Of a stretch of 64,000 nt of DNA, positions 53,777 to 63,816 are shown in pieces. The number at the start of each line of letters is the position of its first letter. Position 1 is the first letter of the stretch. This DNA comes from Fidelibacterota bacterium (GTDB lineage: Bacteria > Fidelibacterota > Fidelibacteria > Fidelibacterales > Fidelibacteraceae). The translations under genes were made by a program, and so were the position numbers. Below the pieces are notes generated by a model. The model had not been told where the DNA came from and did not search any database. It worked only from the letters and a program-made list of their open reading frames with translations. Location of the stretch: contig JAQUPD010000005.1 of the NCBI GenBank assembly GCA_028716785.1, forward strand, positions 1-64,000, written 5' to 3'.

Positions 53777-54243
53777 GCAATAAAAAAATTCAAATGATTC
53801 CGAAAATTGAATGTGGAATCGTAATAGATCATATTCCTGCAGGGGATGGGATACGTATTTTGGAAATTCTTCAACGCGATCCGGGACTAAAAAATGTCCC
53901 CATTACCTTTGGAATGAACTATCAGAGCAATAAACTGGGTACAAAGGATATGCTCAAGATTCAAAAAGAGGATTTATGTGAACGAACAATCCAACACATT
54001 TCCTTAGTCTCGCCAGGTGTTACTATCAAAAGAATCCGAAATTTTGAAGTAGTGGAAAAAGTGTCTATTCAACCGCCAATAGACTTAATCAATCTTCTTA
54101 AATGTTTAAATCCTGGATGTATTTCCCAAAATGAACCAGGATTAAAGACTCATTTTGTCTTGAGTGATCCTGAAAACAAGCGCGTAACCTGTGTATATTG
54201 TGAACGAGAATTTTTTATTAACGAATTATCCCCTATTATATGA
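53773..54243 (+). CDS. pyrI: Aspartate carbamoyltransferase regulatory chain
   Basis: 156 residues. The N-terminal nucleotide-binding domain (GIVIDHIPAGDGIRILEIL, then the MNYQSNKLGTKDML segment) is followed by a zinc domain with four Cys: CLNPGC and CVYCERE. Confers CTP/ATP control on PyrB. Its presence shows pyrimidine flux is allosterically regulated. pyrD follows 7 bp downstream. Confidence 0.95.
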   Translation: MSNKKIQMIPKIECGIVIDHIPAGDGIRILEILQRDPGLKNVPITFGMNYQSNKLGTKDMLKIQKEDLCERTIQHISLVSPGVTIKRIRNFEVVEKVSIQPPIDLINLLKCLNPGCISQNEPGLKTHFVLSDPENKRVTCVYCEREFFINELSPII

Positions 54244-54250
54244 GAGCACA

Positions 54251-55174
54251 ATGTCAGATCTTCTTGAAACTCTTTTCCTTTCCAAGATATATCAATCACC
54301 GCTTGTTTTAGCATCGGGAGTTTTAGGACTGACGGCAGATTCTATGAGGCGAGTGTTAGAAGCGGGTGCAGGTGCCGTTACAACAAAATCTTTTGGACTT
54401 GAACCCCGAAAGGGGCATGCGTGTCCTGTTATTTTGCCCTACCATAGCGGTTTGCTGAATGCAGTGGGTCTTTCCAATCCTGGTGTAGATGAGATGGTAA
54501 AAGAGATAAAAAAACTTCATCAAGAAAGCAAAGGTGGAATTTTTGCATCTGTTTTTGGCAAAACCCCTGAAGATTTTGGAGAGGTCACGAAAAAAGCATG
54601 TGAAGCCACTCCGGATTTGATTGAAGTCAATGTGTCATGCCCAAATGTTGCCTCTGAATTTGGTGCTCCTTTTGGTGCTGATGAGTTTAGTGTGGCTAAC
54701 ATTACACGTATCGTAAAAAAGGCTGCGGGGGATGTTCCCATAAGTATAAAATTGACCATTCATTGTCCTTCAATAGAAAAAATGGCACGCGTATGTGAAG
54801 AAAATGGTGCCGATGCCCTTACTGCTATTAATACAGTTGGTCCGGGGATGTTGATTGATACAGGGGTGATGAAACCGATTTTAGCCAATAAAGTGGGCGG
54901 TGTATCAGGCCCAGCTATTTTCCCTTTGGCGTTAAAAGCGGTTTGGGAAATTTGTGCAAATTCTTCTTTACCTATCATTGCTACAGGAGGTGTAAGAACC
55001 GCTGATGAAGCACTTCAAATGATCATGGCAGGAGCAACAATGGTGAGTATAGGTTCTGGCATTTATTACAAGGATATTGAAATCTTCACTCATATCAATC
55101 AAGACCTCACAGCGTGGATGGAAGCCAGACATATTCACTCACTTGAAACCATCCGAGGTGCAGCTCTTGAGTGA
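54251..55174 (+). CDS. pyrD: Dihydroorotate dehydrogenase, class 1B catalytic subunit
   Basis: 307 residues from the ATG at 54251 (GAGAG upstream). FMN-dependent TIM barrel: VLASGVLGLTADSMRRV, TTKSFGLEPRKGH and the catalytic Cys base in VNVSCPNVASEFG. FMN phosphate loops are GVRTADEALQMIMAGATMV and related strands. With pyrK next door it is the cytosolic NAD-linked heterotetramer (1B), fitting an anaerobic or facultative organism. Confidence 0.93.
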   Translation: MSDLLETLFLSKIYQSPLVLASGVLGLTADSMRRVLEAGAGAVTTKSFGLEPRKGHACPVILPYHSGLLNAVGLSNPGVDEMVKEIKKLHQESKGGIFASVFGKTPEDFGEVTKKACEATPDLIEVNVSCPNVASEFGAPFGADEFSVANITRIVKKAAGDVPISIKLTIHCPSIEKMARVCEENGADALTAINTVGPGMLIDTGVMKPILANKVGGVSGPAIFPLALKAVWEICANSSLPIIATGGVRTADEALQMIMAGATMVSIGSGIYYKDIEIFTHINQDLTAWMEARHIHSLETIRGAALE

Positions 55175-55178
55175 TTTT

Positions 55179-55952
55179 ATGAAAACATTTCCTGTGATTG
55201 ATATAAAACATCACTCAGCTGAGATAAAAAGTATCTATTTTAAACAGATTGAACCGGATATTTATCCAGGACAATTTTTTAATGTGTGGCTTCCTGGTGT
55301 TGATGAAAAGCCTTTTTCTATTTCTGATGTCTTTCAGGGGATTATGGAAATTACGGTAAAAGCTGTTGGACCTTTTACTCGGGCTTTAGTCGCTGTTGAG
55401 CGAGGTGATTTTATTGGTCTGCGAGGACCCTTTGGAACACACTTTACCTTTCATCATCATGCGTTACTTGTCGGCGGAGGTATGGGAATCGTTCCCCTTC
55501 GGTATTTGGCAAGGATGCTTCGTCAACAAGGATTTCATTTTGAAATTTTATTAGGGGCTCGTTGCGAAAAGGAAATTCCCTTTCAAAATGATTTTTCTGA
55601 ATGGGCTCCCACCACCTTTGTTACAGAAGATGGATCGCTTGGTTATCAAGGACAGGTAACCGAGTATATACACGAGAAAATTCGGGAAAGTAAGTTGTCT
55701 TTTATTTATTCAGCTGGGCCAGAAGCAATGCTAATTCGTGTGATGGAAGAAGCAAAAAAAGCTGGGTTGAATTATGAAATTAGTTTCGAGCGCTATATGA
55801 AGTGTGGTATTGGTATTTGTGGCCAATGTGTTGTGAATGGGTCAGGAATCCGCCTTTGTAAAGAAGGCCCTGTTTTATCACGGAATATGGCAGAAACGGT
55901 GACGGAATGGGGCATACCACATAGGGATGCTACAGGTAAACGAAAGGTTTGA
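55179..55952 (+). CDS. pyrK: Dihydroorotate dehydrogenase electron-transfer subunit
   Basis: 257 residues. FAD/NAD(H) reductase fold with a 2Fe-2S centre: GQFFNVWLPG, KPFSISDV and LRGPFGTHF for FAD, LVGGGMGIVPLRYLA for NAD. Cluster cysteines are in KCGIGICGQCVV and IRLC. The ATG at 55179 is preferred; TTG at 55170 is in frame. It is the last gene of the operon. About 200 bp of spacer follows before the convergent spm genes, with no strong plus-strand terminator. Confidence 0.92.
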   Translation: MKTFPVIDIKHHSAEIKSIYFKQIEPDIYPGQFFNVWLPGVDEKPFSISDVFQGIMEITVKAVGPFTRALVAVERGDFIGLRGPFGTHFTFHHHALLVGGGMGIVPLRYLARMLRQQGFHFEILLGARCEKEIPFQNDFSEWAPTTFVTEDGSLGYQGQVTEYIHEKIRESKLSFIYSAGPEAMLIRVMEEAKKAGLNYEISFERYMKCGIGICGQCVVNGSGIRLCKEGPVLSRNMAETVTEWGIPHRDATGKRKV

Positions 55953-56081
55953 CTAAGTGGTGCACATGAGAGAACGTTCTCCTTTTATAAGATCGATGTT
56001 TAAATTTAAAAAAATTGACCCTTAGCTTTCAAAATCTTCTTTTCATAGCTAATTGTTCAACTTTTATCAGTATAAAAAGGC

Positions 56082-56102
56082 ATCCCTCTGTGTAAGAGGG
56101 AT
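56082..56102 (-). terminator. Rho-independent terminator of the spmA-spmB pair
   Basis: ATCCCTCT and AGAGGGAT form an 8-bp perfect stem with a 5-nt loop. On the minus strand it is followed by GCCTTTTTATA, a good T-run. It lies 63 bp beyond the spmB stop and faces the end of the pur-pyr operon, which it may also help to end. Confidence 0.75.
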
Positions 56103-56164
56103 ACCCGATGATACAAAAGTTTATTTTACCACTTAAGGGTTTAACAAAAGTTTATATCTGGCTA

Positions 56165-56701
56165 TTAACCAAAAATAATGTTTGTTATAATAACAGAAGA
56201 GATAATACCAGCCAAATCTGCTGTTAGGCCAGCAGGTACGGCATGGCGGGAATTTGTGACAGAAACTGAGCCAAAATAAACAGCAAGGATGTAGAAGGTT
56301 GTTTCTGTAGATCCCATCATAATTGATGCCATCCTACCAATGGTAGAATCGGGTCCATGGGTTGTCACTAGTTCAGTAAGGATTCCTAATGCCCCACTTC
56401 CAGAAAGGGGACGCATAAATGCCAAGGGGAGAACTTCGGCGGGCATGCCAATAAGATTGGTAAGAGGACTTACAATCCATGATAAAACTTGCATAGCACC
56501 AGAGGTACGGAAAATACTAATAGCTGCAAAAATAGCGACGAGAAAGGGAATAATATGAATTGCAACATCAAATCCTTCTTTTGCTCCTACGGTAAAGACT
56601 TCATAGACTTTAACACCTTTGCGATAACCATAAAGGGGAATTAAGACAATAATGACTGGAATAGCAAGGGTTGAAATAACATTTAATATGGTTTCAAACA
56701 T
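56165..56701 (-). CDS. spmB: SpmB-like membrane protein (nucleoside recognition domain)
   Basis: 178 residues, four to five hydrophobic segments, Gate/nucleoside-recognition fold with GSGALGILTELVTTHGPDS and MGSTETTFYILAVYFG as family landmarks. The start follows AGGAG and overlaps spmA by 8 bases. In Bacilli SpmA/SpmB affect spore core dehydration. The pair is widespread in non-spore-formers, where the role is unknown, so the name denotes family, not sporulation. Confidence 0.85.
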   Translation of the reverse strand: MFETILNVISTLAIPVIIVLIPLYGYRKGVKVYEVFTVGAKEGFDVAIHIIPFLVAIFAAISIFRTSGAMQVLSWIVSPLTNLIGMPAEVLPLAFMRPLSGSGALGILTELVTTHGPDSTIGRMASIMMGSTETTFYILAVYFGSVSVTNSRHAVPAGLTADLAGIISSVIITNIIFG

Positions 56702-57419
56702 GGGTTATCTCCTTATCATTTTCTGAGTTTTTAGCATCCATTTTTTCGTCTATTTCTCGTTTATCATTTTCTTCGGGGCTTTCCGGATACCGATAGCGTG
56801 GGAGTTTTTCAAGAATCTTTGTCATGATAATAGCAACAGTTGTGGAAATACCCGTTGCTAAAATAACTGGTGCAATAATTTCGGCAGGATTTTTTGAATT
56901 TGCAGCAGCACGAATTCCAATGATTGTGGCAGGAATAATGGTAACACTGGATGTACTTATGGCCATTAACATACACATTGCGTTAGATGCCGTATTTTTA
57001 ATTTTATTTAATGTCTGCAACTCACGCATTGCTTTAAGCCCCAAAGGTGTTGCAGAATTTCCAAGCCCCAACATGCTTGCAGCAATCGCCATGATAATTG
57101 CTCCCATCGCTGGATGATCGGGAGGAACCTCCGGAAAAAGACGAATCGTAATGGGTTTTACAGCCCGCGCAATAATTTTTATAAGTCCGGATTCTTCGGC
57201 AATTTTCATAATTCCAAGCCATAAAGTCATAATCCCAATGAGTCCAAAGGCCATGGTTACAGCAAATTTCACCGAATCGAAAACACCAGATGTTAAAACA
57301 TTAAGGGGTTCTAATGTGGGGTTCCAAAGAATTGATCCATCAACAAAATCGACAAGACAATCAACCGATGCAATAACGATGCCGATGATTATCATGGCAA
57401 GCCAAATGACATTAATCAA
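56694..57419 (-). CDS. spmA: SpmA-like membrane protein (nucleoside recognition domain)
   Basis: 241 residues, TTG start after AAAGGAG. Gate-domain membrane protein with WLGIMKIAEESGLI, PAMGAIIMAIAASMLGLGNSATPLGLKAM and TASNAMCMLMAISTSSVTIIP as characteristic segments. A charged cytoplasmic tail (about 210-241) ends the protein. It forms an overlapping pair with spmB and is convergent with the nucleotide biosynthesis operon. Confidence 0.85.
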   Translation of the reverse strand: MINVIWLAMIIIGIVIASVDCLVDFVDGSILWNPTLEPLNVLTSGVFDSVKFAVTMAFGLIGIMTLWLGIMKIAEESGLIKIIARAVKPITIRLFPEVPPDHPAMGAIIMAIAASMLGLGNSATPLGLKAMRELQTLNKIKNTASNAMCMLMAISTSSVTIIPATIIGIRAAANSKNPAEIIAPVILATGISTTVAIIMTKILEKLPRYRYPESPEENDKREIDEKMDAKNSENDKEITHV

Positions 57420-57858
57420 GAGTAGTCTCCTTTAGTTATGATTGGTTAATTTTATTTCAATTCTAACTAATTTAAAAATAAATCATCCGATTATCTTCCA
57501 TTTATTCTGTTCCTGGCCTAAACTGTTATTTAATATTTTTGCAAAAATGTAGTAATTTTGTAGTAAAGAATTTGAAAAATATTTTTTTAAATTCTTTAGA
57601 TAAAATTAGCGCTTTCATGAACCACTATACAGAAAATAACACATCTCAATTCAAACGTTTAACGAAACTGTTACGATATCTTTTTATTTTAGTTGAACAA
57701 CGACAAAACATTTTTTAGTCAAAGTACGTTTTCCTTTCCAGAAAAGAGCCCCTGTACAGGGGCTCTTTTTGGTATGTCGAAAATTTTTTAATATAACACA
57801 GTACACTCACCCTTTTTCTTATTCTTTATGGATTAAAAATTTTATTCCAAAAATGATT
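57420..57858. other. Intergenic region between spmA and uvrA
   Basis: 439 bp with no gene. It holds the uvrA terminator (57742-57769) and presumably the leftward spmA promoter in the AT-rich part near 57480-57600. Nothing else recognisable was seen. Confidence 0.5.
57742..57769 (-). terminator. Palindromic terminator of uvrA
   Basis: AAAAGAGCCCCTGT with its exact complement ACAGGGGCTCTTTT forms a 28-bp perfect palindrome with a GC-rich core, A-run on one side and T-run on the other, so it can terminate in either direction. It lies 90 bp after the uvrA stop and is the strongest hairpin in the window. Confidence 0.85.
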
Positions 57859-60684
57859 CTATTGGATTAAAATTTTTCTTAAATACTCTGCTGTGTAGGA
57901 AATAGGATGTTTGATGATTTCTTCTGGCTCTCCAGCTACCACAACTTGCCCCCCGTCGTCTCCCCCGTCAAGACCGAGATCAATAATATAATCAGCCGTT
58001 TTAATTACATCTAAATTGTGTTCAATAACAAGAACTGTGTTTCCCTTTTTTACTAATTTATGAAGAACGTTTAAAAGCATTTCCACATCAGCAAAATGGA
58101 GGCCTGTTGTGGGTTCGTCCAAAATGTAGATTGTTCGCCCTGTTCCAATACGGCTCAATTCAGTGGCAAGTTTAATTCTCTGAGCTTCACCTCCTGAAAG
58201 CGTTGTTGCTTGCTGACCCAGATGAATATATCCCAATCCAACCTCGTAAAGTGTTTTAAGTTTTCGTTTTATAGAGGGATGGTTTTTAAAAAATTCAAGG
58301 GCTTCTACTACCGTCATATCTAAAATGTCAGCAATAGTTTTTCCCCGATATTTAATTTGTAATGTTTCGCGATTATACCGTTTCCCCTTGCATTCTTCAC
58401 ATCGGACATAAACATCTGGCAAAAAATGCATTTCAATTTTTTTAATTCCATCGCCATTGCATGATTCACATCGGCCACCTTTAACATTAAAACTAAATCG
58501 TCCCGGAGAATATCCTCGTAGTTTAGAATCAGGAAGTGATGCAAAAAGTTGCCGAATATGGGTGAAAACTCCCGTATAGGTTGCTGGATTTGAACGAGGT
58601 GTGCGTCCAATTGGTGCCTGAGTAATATTGATGATTTTATCAAGATACTCAATCCCTGAAATAGAATCGTAAGGAAGTCCTGCTGTGTTCGAATGCATGA
58701 GATGCCGGTTTAAAATTGGGACAAGTGTTTCATTGATCAAGGTACTTTTTCCTGAGCCACTGACTCCAGTGACGCAAATCATTCTTCCTAAAGGAAAAGA
58801 AACTGTGATAGATTTAAGGTTGTTACCCCGTGCACCATACAATGTGAGATGTTTCCCATTTCCTTTGTTTCGTTTTTCAGGGACTGGTATTTTTCGTTTG
58901 CCACATAAGTATAGACCGGTAAGACTTTCAGGACAGTGAATGATGTCATCAAGAACCCCATTGGCAACAATTTCTCCCCCCTTTATTCCTGCACCTGGCC
59001 CCATATCTACAATCCAATCTGCAGCTTCCATGGTTTCTTGATCATGCTCAATCACAATAATTGAATTTCCTAAATCCCGAAGTTTCTTTAACGTGTCTAA
59101 AAGCTTCCCATTGTCTTTTTGATGCAAGCCAATGCTGGGTTCATCCAGAATGTATAAAACGCCTGTAAGTTGAGACCCAATTTGTGTTGCAAGTCGAATG
59201 CGCTGTGCTTCACCCCCTGAAAGAGTCCCTGCACTCCGATTTAAGGTCAAATATCCCAACCCTACATTTACTAAAAATCCATACCGTTGATAAATTTCAT
59301 TCAGAATTTGTCCTGCTATCTGTTTATCTATTGTGTCCAAAGGAAGCGTTTTAAAAAATTCAAGGCCTGACTGGATAGACATTTTAGAAATATCATCAAT
59401 ATTTTTATCATGAATATAAACACTCAAGCTGGAATGTTTGAGGCGACTTCCCTGACAAACATGACACAGTTCTACACGCATAAATTTTTCTATCCATGCA
59501 CGAATTCCAGGACTCTGAGTCTGACGGTATCGCCGCTTAAGATTATTCACAACACCTTCCCAAGCACCTTTATACTGCCCAGACCACCGATCACTTTCAT
59601 ACGAAATGGTTATTTCTTCATTTCCTGTTCCATATAAAAGAACTTTCTGGACTTCTGGCGGTAATTTGTTCCAAGGTGTTGTAAACTTAAAATGATATTC
59701 TTCAGCTAATCCTTTTAAAATACTCGAATAGTAGTTTCCCCGGGGTTGCTCCCCTAAGGGAACAATTGCGCCTCCCAGTAAACTGAGTTTTTTATTGGGA
59801 ACCAAAAGATCAGGAGAAATTTCCATCATAGTTCCTAAGCCAGAACATGCTGGACAGGCACCTAAAGGATTATTAAAGGAAAACATCCGTGGCGAGAGCT
59901 CTTCATAATTTACTTCTGGATGATTAGGACAGGCAAAGTGCTCACTATAACGATATTCCTTTCCTTCACTGTCTTCGATGAGGACATTCCCATTCCCCAT
60001 TTTTAAAGCAAGCTCAATGCTGTCTGTTAATCGGGAAACAATATCTTTTTGAATAACCAGCCGATCAATAACAAGCTCTATAGTGTGCTTTTGGTTTTTC
60101 GATAAAGATAAATCCTGAGAAAGGGGAATAATTTTGCCATCTATCCGGGCTCTGACAAATCCTTCATGACGCATTTCCCGAAAAAGTTCCCGAAACTCTC
60201 CCTTTCGCTCCCGCATAAGAGGCGCTAAAATTTGAATCTTTGTCCCCTCCGGAAAAGCTAAAATCGAATCTACAATCTGTTGAACCGTCATTTTTGTTAC
60301 AGGAGTTCCACAAATGTAACAGCGCGGTTTGCCTATCCGTGCAAAAAGAAGACGCAAGTAATCATAAATTTCTGTTACCGTTCCCACAGTAGAACGAGGA
60401 TTTCTGTGCGTTGTCTTTTGCTCAATAGAAATGGCTGGCGATAACCCTTCTATGTAATCAACATCGGGTTTTTCCATGAGACCTAAAAACTGACGAGCAT
60501 AAGAGGATAACGATTCTACATATCGTCGCTGACCTTCAGCATATAAGGTATCAAAAGCTAAAGAAGATTTTCCACTGCCCGATAAACCAGTAATTACAAC
60601 AAGCTGATTCCGGGGAATGCTTACGGTGATGTTCTTTAAATTGTGCTCACGCGCTCCCCCAATTCGAATGATGTCATTACTCAT
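57859..60684 (-). CDS. uvrA: Excinuclease ABC subunit A
   Basis: 941 residues from the ATG at 60684, which follows AGGAGC; an upstream in-frame ATG at 60705 lacks a ribosome site. DNA damage recognition ATPase of nucleotide excision repair. Both ABC modules are complete: Walker [13 protein letters not shown] (near residue 32) and [12 protein letters not shown] (near 640), signatures [13 protein letters not shown] and [13 protein letters not shown], and Walker B YILDEPS/YILDEPT. Zinc sites include [17 protein letters not shown] and CESCNGDG ... CEECKGKR. It is monocistronic. Confidence 0.97.
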   Translation of the reverse strand: MSNDIIRIGGAREHNLKNITVSIPRNQLVVITGLSGSGKSSLAFDTLYAEGQRRYVESLSSYARQFLGLMEKPDVDYIEGLSPAISIEQKTTHRNPRSTVGTVTEIYDYLRLLFARIGKPRCYICGTPVTKMTVQQIVDSILAFPEGTKIQILAPLMRERKGEFRELFREMRHEGFVRARIDGKIIPLSQDLSLSKNQKHTIELVIDRLVIQKDIVSRLTDSIELALKMGNGNVLIEDSEGKEYRYSEHFACPNHPEVNYEELSPRMFSFNNPLGACPACSGLGTMMEISPDLLVPNKKLSLLGGAIVPLGEQPRGNYYSSILKGLAEEYHFKFTTPWNKLPPEVQKVLLYGTGNEEITISYESDRWSGQYKGAWEGVVNNLKRRYRQTQSPGIRAWIEKFMRVELCHVCQGSRLKHSSLSVYIHDKNIDDISKMSIQSGLEFFKTLPLDTIDKQIAGQILNEIYQRYGFLVNVGLGYLTLNRSAGTLSGGEAQRIRLATQIGSQLTGVLYILDEPSIGLHQKDNGKLLDTLKKLRDLGNSIIVIEHDQETMEAADWIVDMGPGAGIKGGEIVANGVLDDIIHCPESLTGLYLCGKRKIPVPEKRNKGNGKHLTLYGARGNNLKSITVSFPLGRMICVTGVSGSGKSTLINETLVPILNRHLMHSNTAGLPYDSISGIEYLDKIINITQAPIGRTPRSNPATYTGVFTHIRQLFASLPDSKLRGYSPGRFSFNVKGGRCESCNGDGIKKIEMHFLPDVYVRCEECKGKRYNRETLQIKYRGKTIADILDMTVVEALEFFKNHPSIKRKLKTLYEVGLGYIHLGQQATTLSGGEAQRIKLATELSRIGTGRTIYILDEPTTGLHFADVEMLLNVLHKLVKKGNTVLVIEHNLDVIKTADYIIDLGLDGGDDGGQVVVAGEPEEIIKHPISYTAEYLRKILIQ

Positions 60685-60849
60685 GAAGCTCCTAATTTTA
60701 ATCAACTAAAAATTTACAAAATCTTTTTTTGAGTATGTCGAATCTTTCTATCTTTTTTATAAGGATTTAAGATGCCACCCACTAAAGCATCCTTGCTTTA
60801 TCCTTTTCTAAGAGTTTGGTATATTTTCAGAAATTTGGAAAGGAGTGCT

Positions 60850-62001
60850 GTGGACCTTTTGACATTAATGAAAAAAAAGGGAATGATTCGAACGGCAGGA
60901 CTCATGACCGGGACATCTATGGACGGATTGGATATTTGTGTCGCAGATGTGGATCTTACTCCAAAAGGATTAAACTACTCAGTTCTTTATTCCGAATCTG
61001 TCCCCTTTCCCCATGAGTTAAAAAACCGTATTCAACAAAATTTAACAGGATCTGTCCCCCAAATGTGTGCCCTGAATTATGATTTGGGACGTTTTTATGC
61101 TGAGGAAGTAGATAAAAGTTTGAAAAAGCATCATGTTTTGTCTCTTGATTTAATAGGAACCCATGGACAGACATTACACCATATCAGTGGTCATTCAACC
61201 TTACAAATTGGTGAACCCGCTTTTTTGGCTGAACGACTGCGTGTTCCTGTTGTTTCTGATTTTCGAGCAGCAGATATTGCTGCAGGAGGAACCGGTGCAC
61301 CCTTGATTCCCGCTGTGGATATGTGGCTTTTTCAGCAGGAGAAGAGGGGGAGAGTGCTCCTCAATATTGGAGGCGTTGCAAATATTACTCTTCTTCCGCC
61401 AGCTTCTTCTCATCTCCCTGTTTTAGGATTTGATACCGGCCCTGGCATGGGACTCCTGGATGAACGATTTCAACAACTTTTTGATGGCTCTTATGATAAA
61501 GATGGTAACATTGCTTCTCAAGGAACAATTAATACAGAGGTCTTAAATCAATGGGAAAAGCATCCCTTCATCCAGAAGAATCCTCCAAAATCTACCGGTC
61601 GAGATGAATTTGGGTTACAATGGCTGGCGGAACATAAAAACGATTTGGAAAAAATGGATCCGCCGTCGCAACTAGCTACCCTGGCGGCGTTTACTGCAGA
61701 TACCATTGCTAACTCGATTCTTAATCATAAAAATGTTTATGAAATTTCCGAACTTTTAGCAAGTGGCGGCGGCAGTAAACATCCCCTTGTTATGAAAATT
61801 TTAGTCGAAAAATTGCAAAGCATTCACATTCGTTCAGTAAAAGAGATGGGTGTGGATCCCGATTCTAAAGAGGCTTTGGGCTTTGCTATCCTTGCTGTTG
61901 CATGTATTCGGAACATCCCTGGAAATATTCCCTCCGTTACAGGGGCAAAAAGAAGAGTCGTGCTGGGGAAAATTACACCCGTATCACATGAAGATAAATA
62001 G
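60850..62001 (+). CDS. anmK: Anhydro-N-acetylmuramic acid kinase
   Basis: 383 residues from the GTG at 60850, chosen for AAAGGAG just upstream; an ATG at 60868 would trim six residues and a longer form from 60772 adds an unlikely extension. Opens and phosphorylates 1,6-anhydroMurNAc to MurNAc-6-phosphate in wall recycling. Motifs: AGLMTGTSMDGLDIC, IGTHGQTLHH, VSDFRAADIAAGGTGAPL, LLNIGGVANITLL, FDTGPGMGLLD and LLASGGGSKHP. The next enzyme (MurQ) is not annotated here; the SIS protein at 1630..2388 is a distant possibility. Confidence 0.92.
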   Translation: MDLLTLMKKKGMIRTAGLMTGTSMDGLDICVADVDLTPKGLNYSVLYSESVPFPHELKNRIQQNLTGSVPQMCALNYDLGRFYAEEVDKSLKKHHVLSLDLIGTHGQTLHHISGHSTLQIGEPAFLAERLRVPVVSDFRAADIAAGGTGAPLIPAVDMWLFQQEKRGRVLLNIGGVANITLLPPASSHLPVLGFDTGPGMGLLDERFQQLFDGSYDKDGNIASQGTINTEVLNQWEKHPFIQKNPPKSTGRDEFGLQWLAEHKNDLEKMDPPSQLATLAAFTADTIANSILNHKNVYEISELLASGGGSKHPLVMKILVEKLQSIHIRSVKEMGVDPDSKEALGFAILAVACIRNIPGNIPSVTGAKRRVVLGKITPVSHEDK

Positions 62002-62117
62002 CGAAAATTCTATCCAGAACAACGTTTAAATATCTAAGAAACAAGAGATTTGAGGGAATTAATTCTTAAAACAAGTGCTGTCTTTTTCATAAATTTATAC
62101 CATAAGAGGGAAAGTGG

Positions 62118-63053
62118 ATGAAAATCAGTGGTTTTTCTTTCGTAAGAAATGGAATCAGTTTGTATTACCCTGTTGTAGAGTCGATTCAGTCTATACTGCC
62201 CATCGTGGATGAATTTGTAGTGGTTGTTGGACAATCTGATGACAACACACGAGAAGCCATTGAAGAAATTGGGGATCCAAAAATTCGGATTATTGATACG
62301 GTGTGGGATGAAAAATATTTTAAGAAAGGTATCATTAATGCTCTTCAGACGGACATAGCTAAAGAGCACTGCACGGGGGACTGGCTTTTTTACCTTCAGG
62401 CGGATGAAGTGGTACATGAAAAGTATTTGCCTGTTGTAAAAGCGCGGTGTGAAGCTTTGCTTTCCAATCCTGACGTTGAAGGTCTACTCTTTAAATATCG
62501 CCATTTTTGGGGGGATTACGATCATTATCATATCAGTCATGGCTGGTATCCTTATGAAATTCGTATTATTCGAAATCGGCCAGATATTCATTCTTATGAA
62601 AGCGCCCAGTCCTTTCGGTCTTTTGAGTATTATGATAATCCCCGTCAACCCGGAGGAACCCGAAAATTAAAAGTAGCCCTGGTTGATGCTTGGATTTATC
62701 ACTATGGCTGGGTCCGCCCTCCCCATTTAATGCAGTCCAAAAGCAAAGCATTGTCTTCTCTCCACTGGGGATTACGGCGAGCAAATGATTATTATGAAAA
62801 AGCCCCCAAAGAGTTTGACTATGGTCCCCTTCAAAAACTTGGTCGTTTTAAAGAGACGCATCCAAAGGTTATGGAGGCAAGGATTAAAAGTATAGATTGG
62901 CAAAAATCCCTTCAATATTCTGGGAAACCCAATCCATCCCGAAAAAAACATAAACATGAAACAGTTAAATATCGGTTTGTTACATTTATAGAACGACTCT
63001 TTCGGCATCCGATTGGCGAATTTAAAAATTATATTCTGTTGCGTGATGTCTGA
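62118..63053 (+). CDS. Family 2 glycosyltransferase
   Basis: 311 residues, GT-A fold at the N-terminus: ISGFSFVRNGISLYYPVVESIQ, VDEFVVVVGQSDDNTREAIE, and a DxD-like metal site in WLFYLQADEVVHE (QADE). The C-terminal half (SYESAQSFRSFEYYDN ... HYGWVRPP) occurs in glycosyltransferases of surface polysaccharide clusters. It starts after GAGGGAAAG. It is the first of at least three consecutive transferases. Confidence 0.85.
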   Translation: MKISGFSFVRNGISLYYPVVESIQSILPIVDEFVVVVGQSDDNTREAIEEIGDPKIRIIDTVWDEKYFKKGIINALQTDIAKEHCTGDWLFYLQADEVVHEKYLPVVKARCEALLSNPDVEGLLFKYRHFWGDYDHYHISHGWYPYEIRIIRNRPDIHSYESAQSFRSFEYYDNPRQPGGTRKLKVALVDAWIYHYGWVRPPHLMQSKSKALSSLHWGLRRANDYYEKAPKEFDYGPLQKLGRFKETHPKVMEARIKSIDWQKSLQYSGKPNPSRKKHKHETVKYRFVTFIERLFRHPIGEFKNYILLRDV

Positions 63054-63816
63054 GATTTCAACATATCCTTTATCGGCTGCTATCATTGTGAAAAATGAGG
63101 CACATAATATTCAACGATGCCTCGAATCGATTCGTTGGATTGAAGATATTGTTGTGTTTGATACAGGCAGTACCGATGAGACGGTTGATCTGTGTCAGAA
63201 ATTTGGATGCCGGGTTTTTGAGGGAGAATGGAAAGGCTTTGGACCCGCTAAACAATTTGCTGTTTCACAAACAAAATATGACTGGGTTTTTGTGATTGAT
63301 GCCGATGAAGTGGCATCCCCTGAGCTTTCTGAAACCATTCGTACCGTTATCATGTCTCCTCAGGCTCATGGTTACCGAATTCGACGATTATCCTATTATT
63401 TAGGAAAACAGATACGTCATAGTGGATGGAATCGAGATTATACCCTGCGACTTTTTCACAAAGCGCATGGGTTTTTTAACGATAAATTGGTCCATGAATT
63501 CGTTCAAATTCCTTCTGGGAAAATTGAAAAAATTGAGTCACCTCTTTATCATTTTACCTATCCTGATGTGAATACTCACATTCGTAAAATCATGCGTTAT
63601 ACTGATCTCGCTGCCGAATCAGCGATCCAACAAGGTTCACGAGCTACTTTAGCCGGTGCATTTTTTAGGGGAATTTTTAAATTTTTAAAAATGTATTTAT
63701 TTCAAGCTGGTTTTTTGGATGGGGAGGAGGGGTTTATCTTGAGTTCTGTCTCTTCTTTTGGCGTTTTCATGAAATATGTAAAAATTGCGCGAAGAAGCCA
63801 GCAGAAAACGATATAA
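63046..63816 (+). CDS. Family 2 glycosyltransferase (LPS core type)
   Basis: 256 residues from the ATG at 63046; overlaps the previous gene by 8 bases. GT-A domain with AAIIVKNEAHNIQRCLESI, FDTGSTDETVDLC and the metal site VFVIDADEV, then SGWNRDYTLRLFHK and a YHFTYPDVNTHI segment typical of WaaE/KdtX-like lipopolysaccharide core beta-glucosyltransferases. A role in LPS core assembly is inferred from this family likeness and the lipid A genes elsewhere in the window. Confidence 0.85.
   Translation: MSEISTYPLSAAIIVKNEAHNIQRCLESIRWIEDIVVFDTGSTDETVDLCQKFGCRVFEGEWKGFGPAKQFAVSQTKYDWVFVIDADEVASPELSETIRTVIMSPQAHGYRIRRLSYYLGKQIRHSGWNRDYTLRLFHKAHGFFNDKLVHEFVQIPSGKIEKIESPLYHFTYPDVNTHIRKIMRYTDLAAESAIQQGSRATLAGAFFRGIFKFLKMYLFQAGFLDGEEGFILSSVSSFGVFMKYVKIARRSQQKTI

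Noticed and set aside
56165-57419. spmA/spmB as evidence of sporulation
   Set aside because: The pair is common in non-spore-formers and this organism makes lipid A; no other sporulation gene is present.
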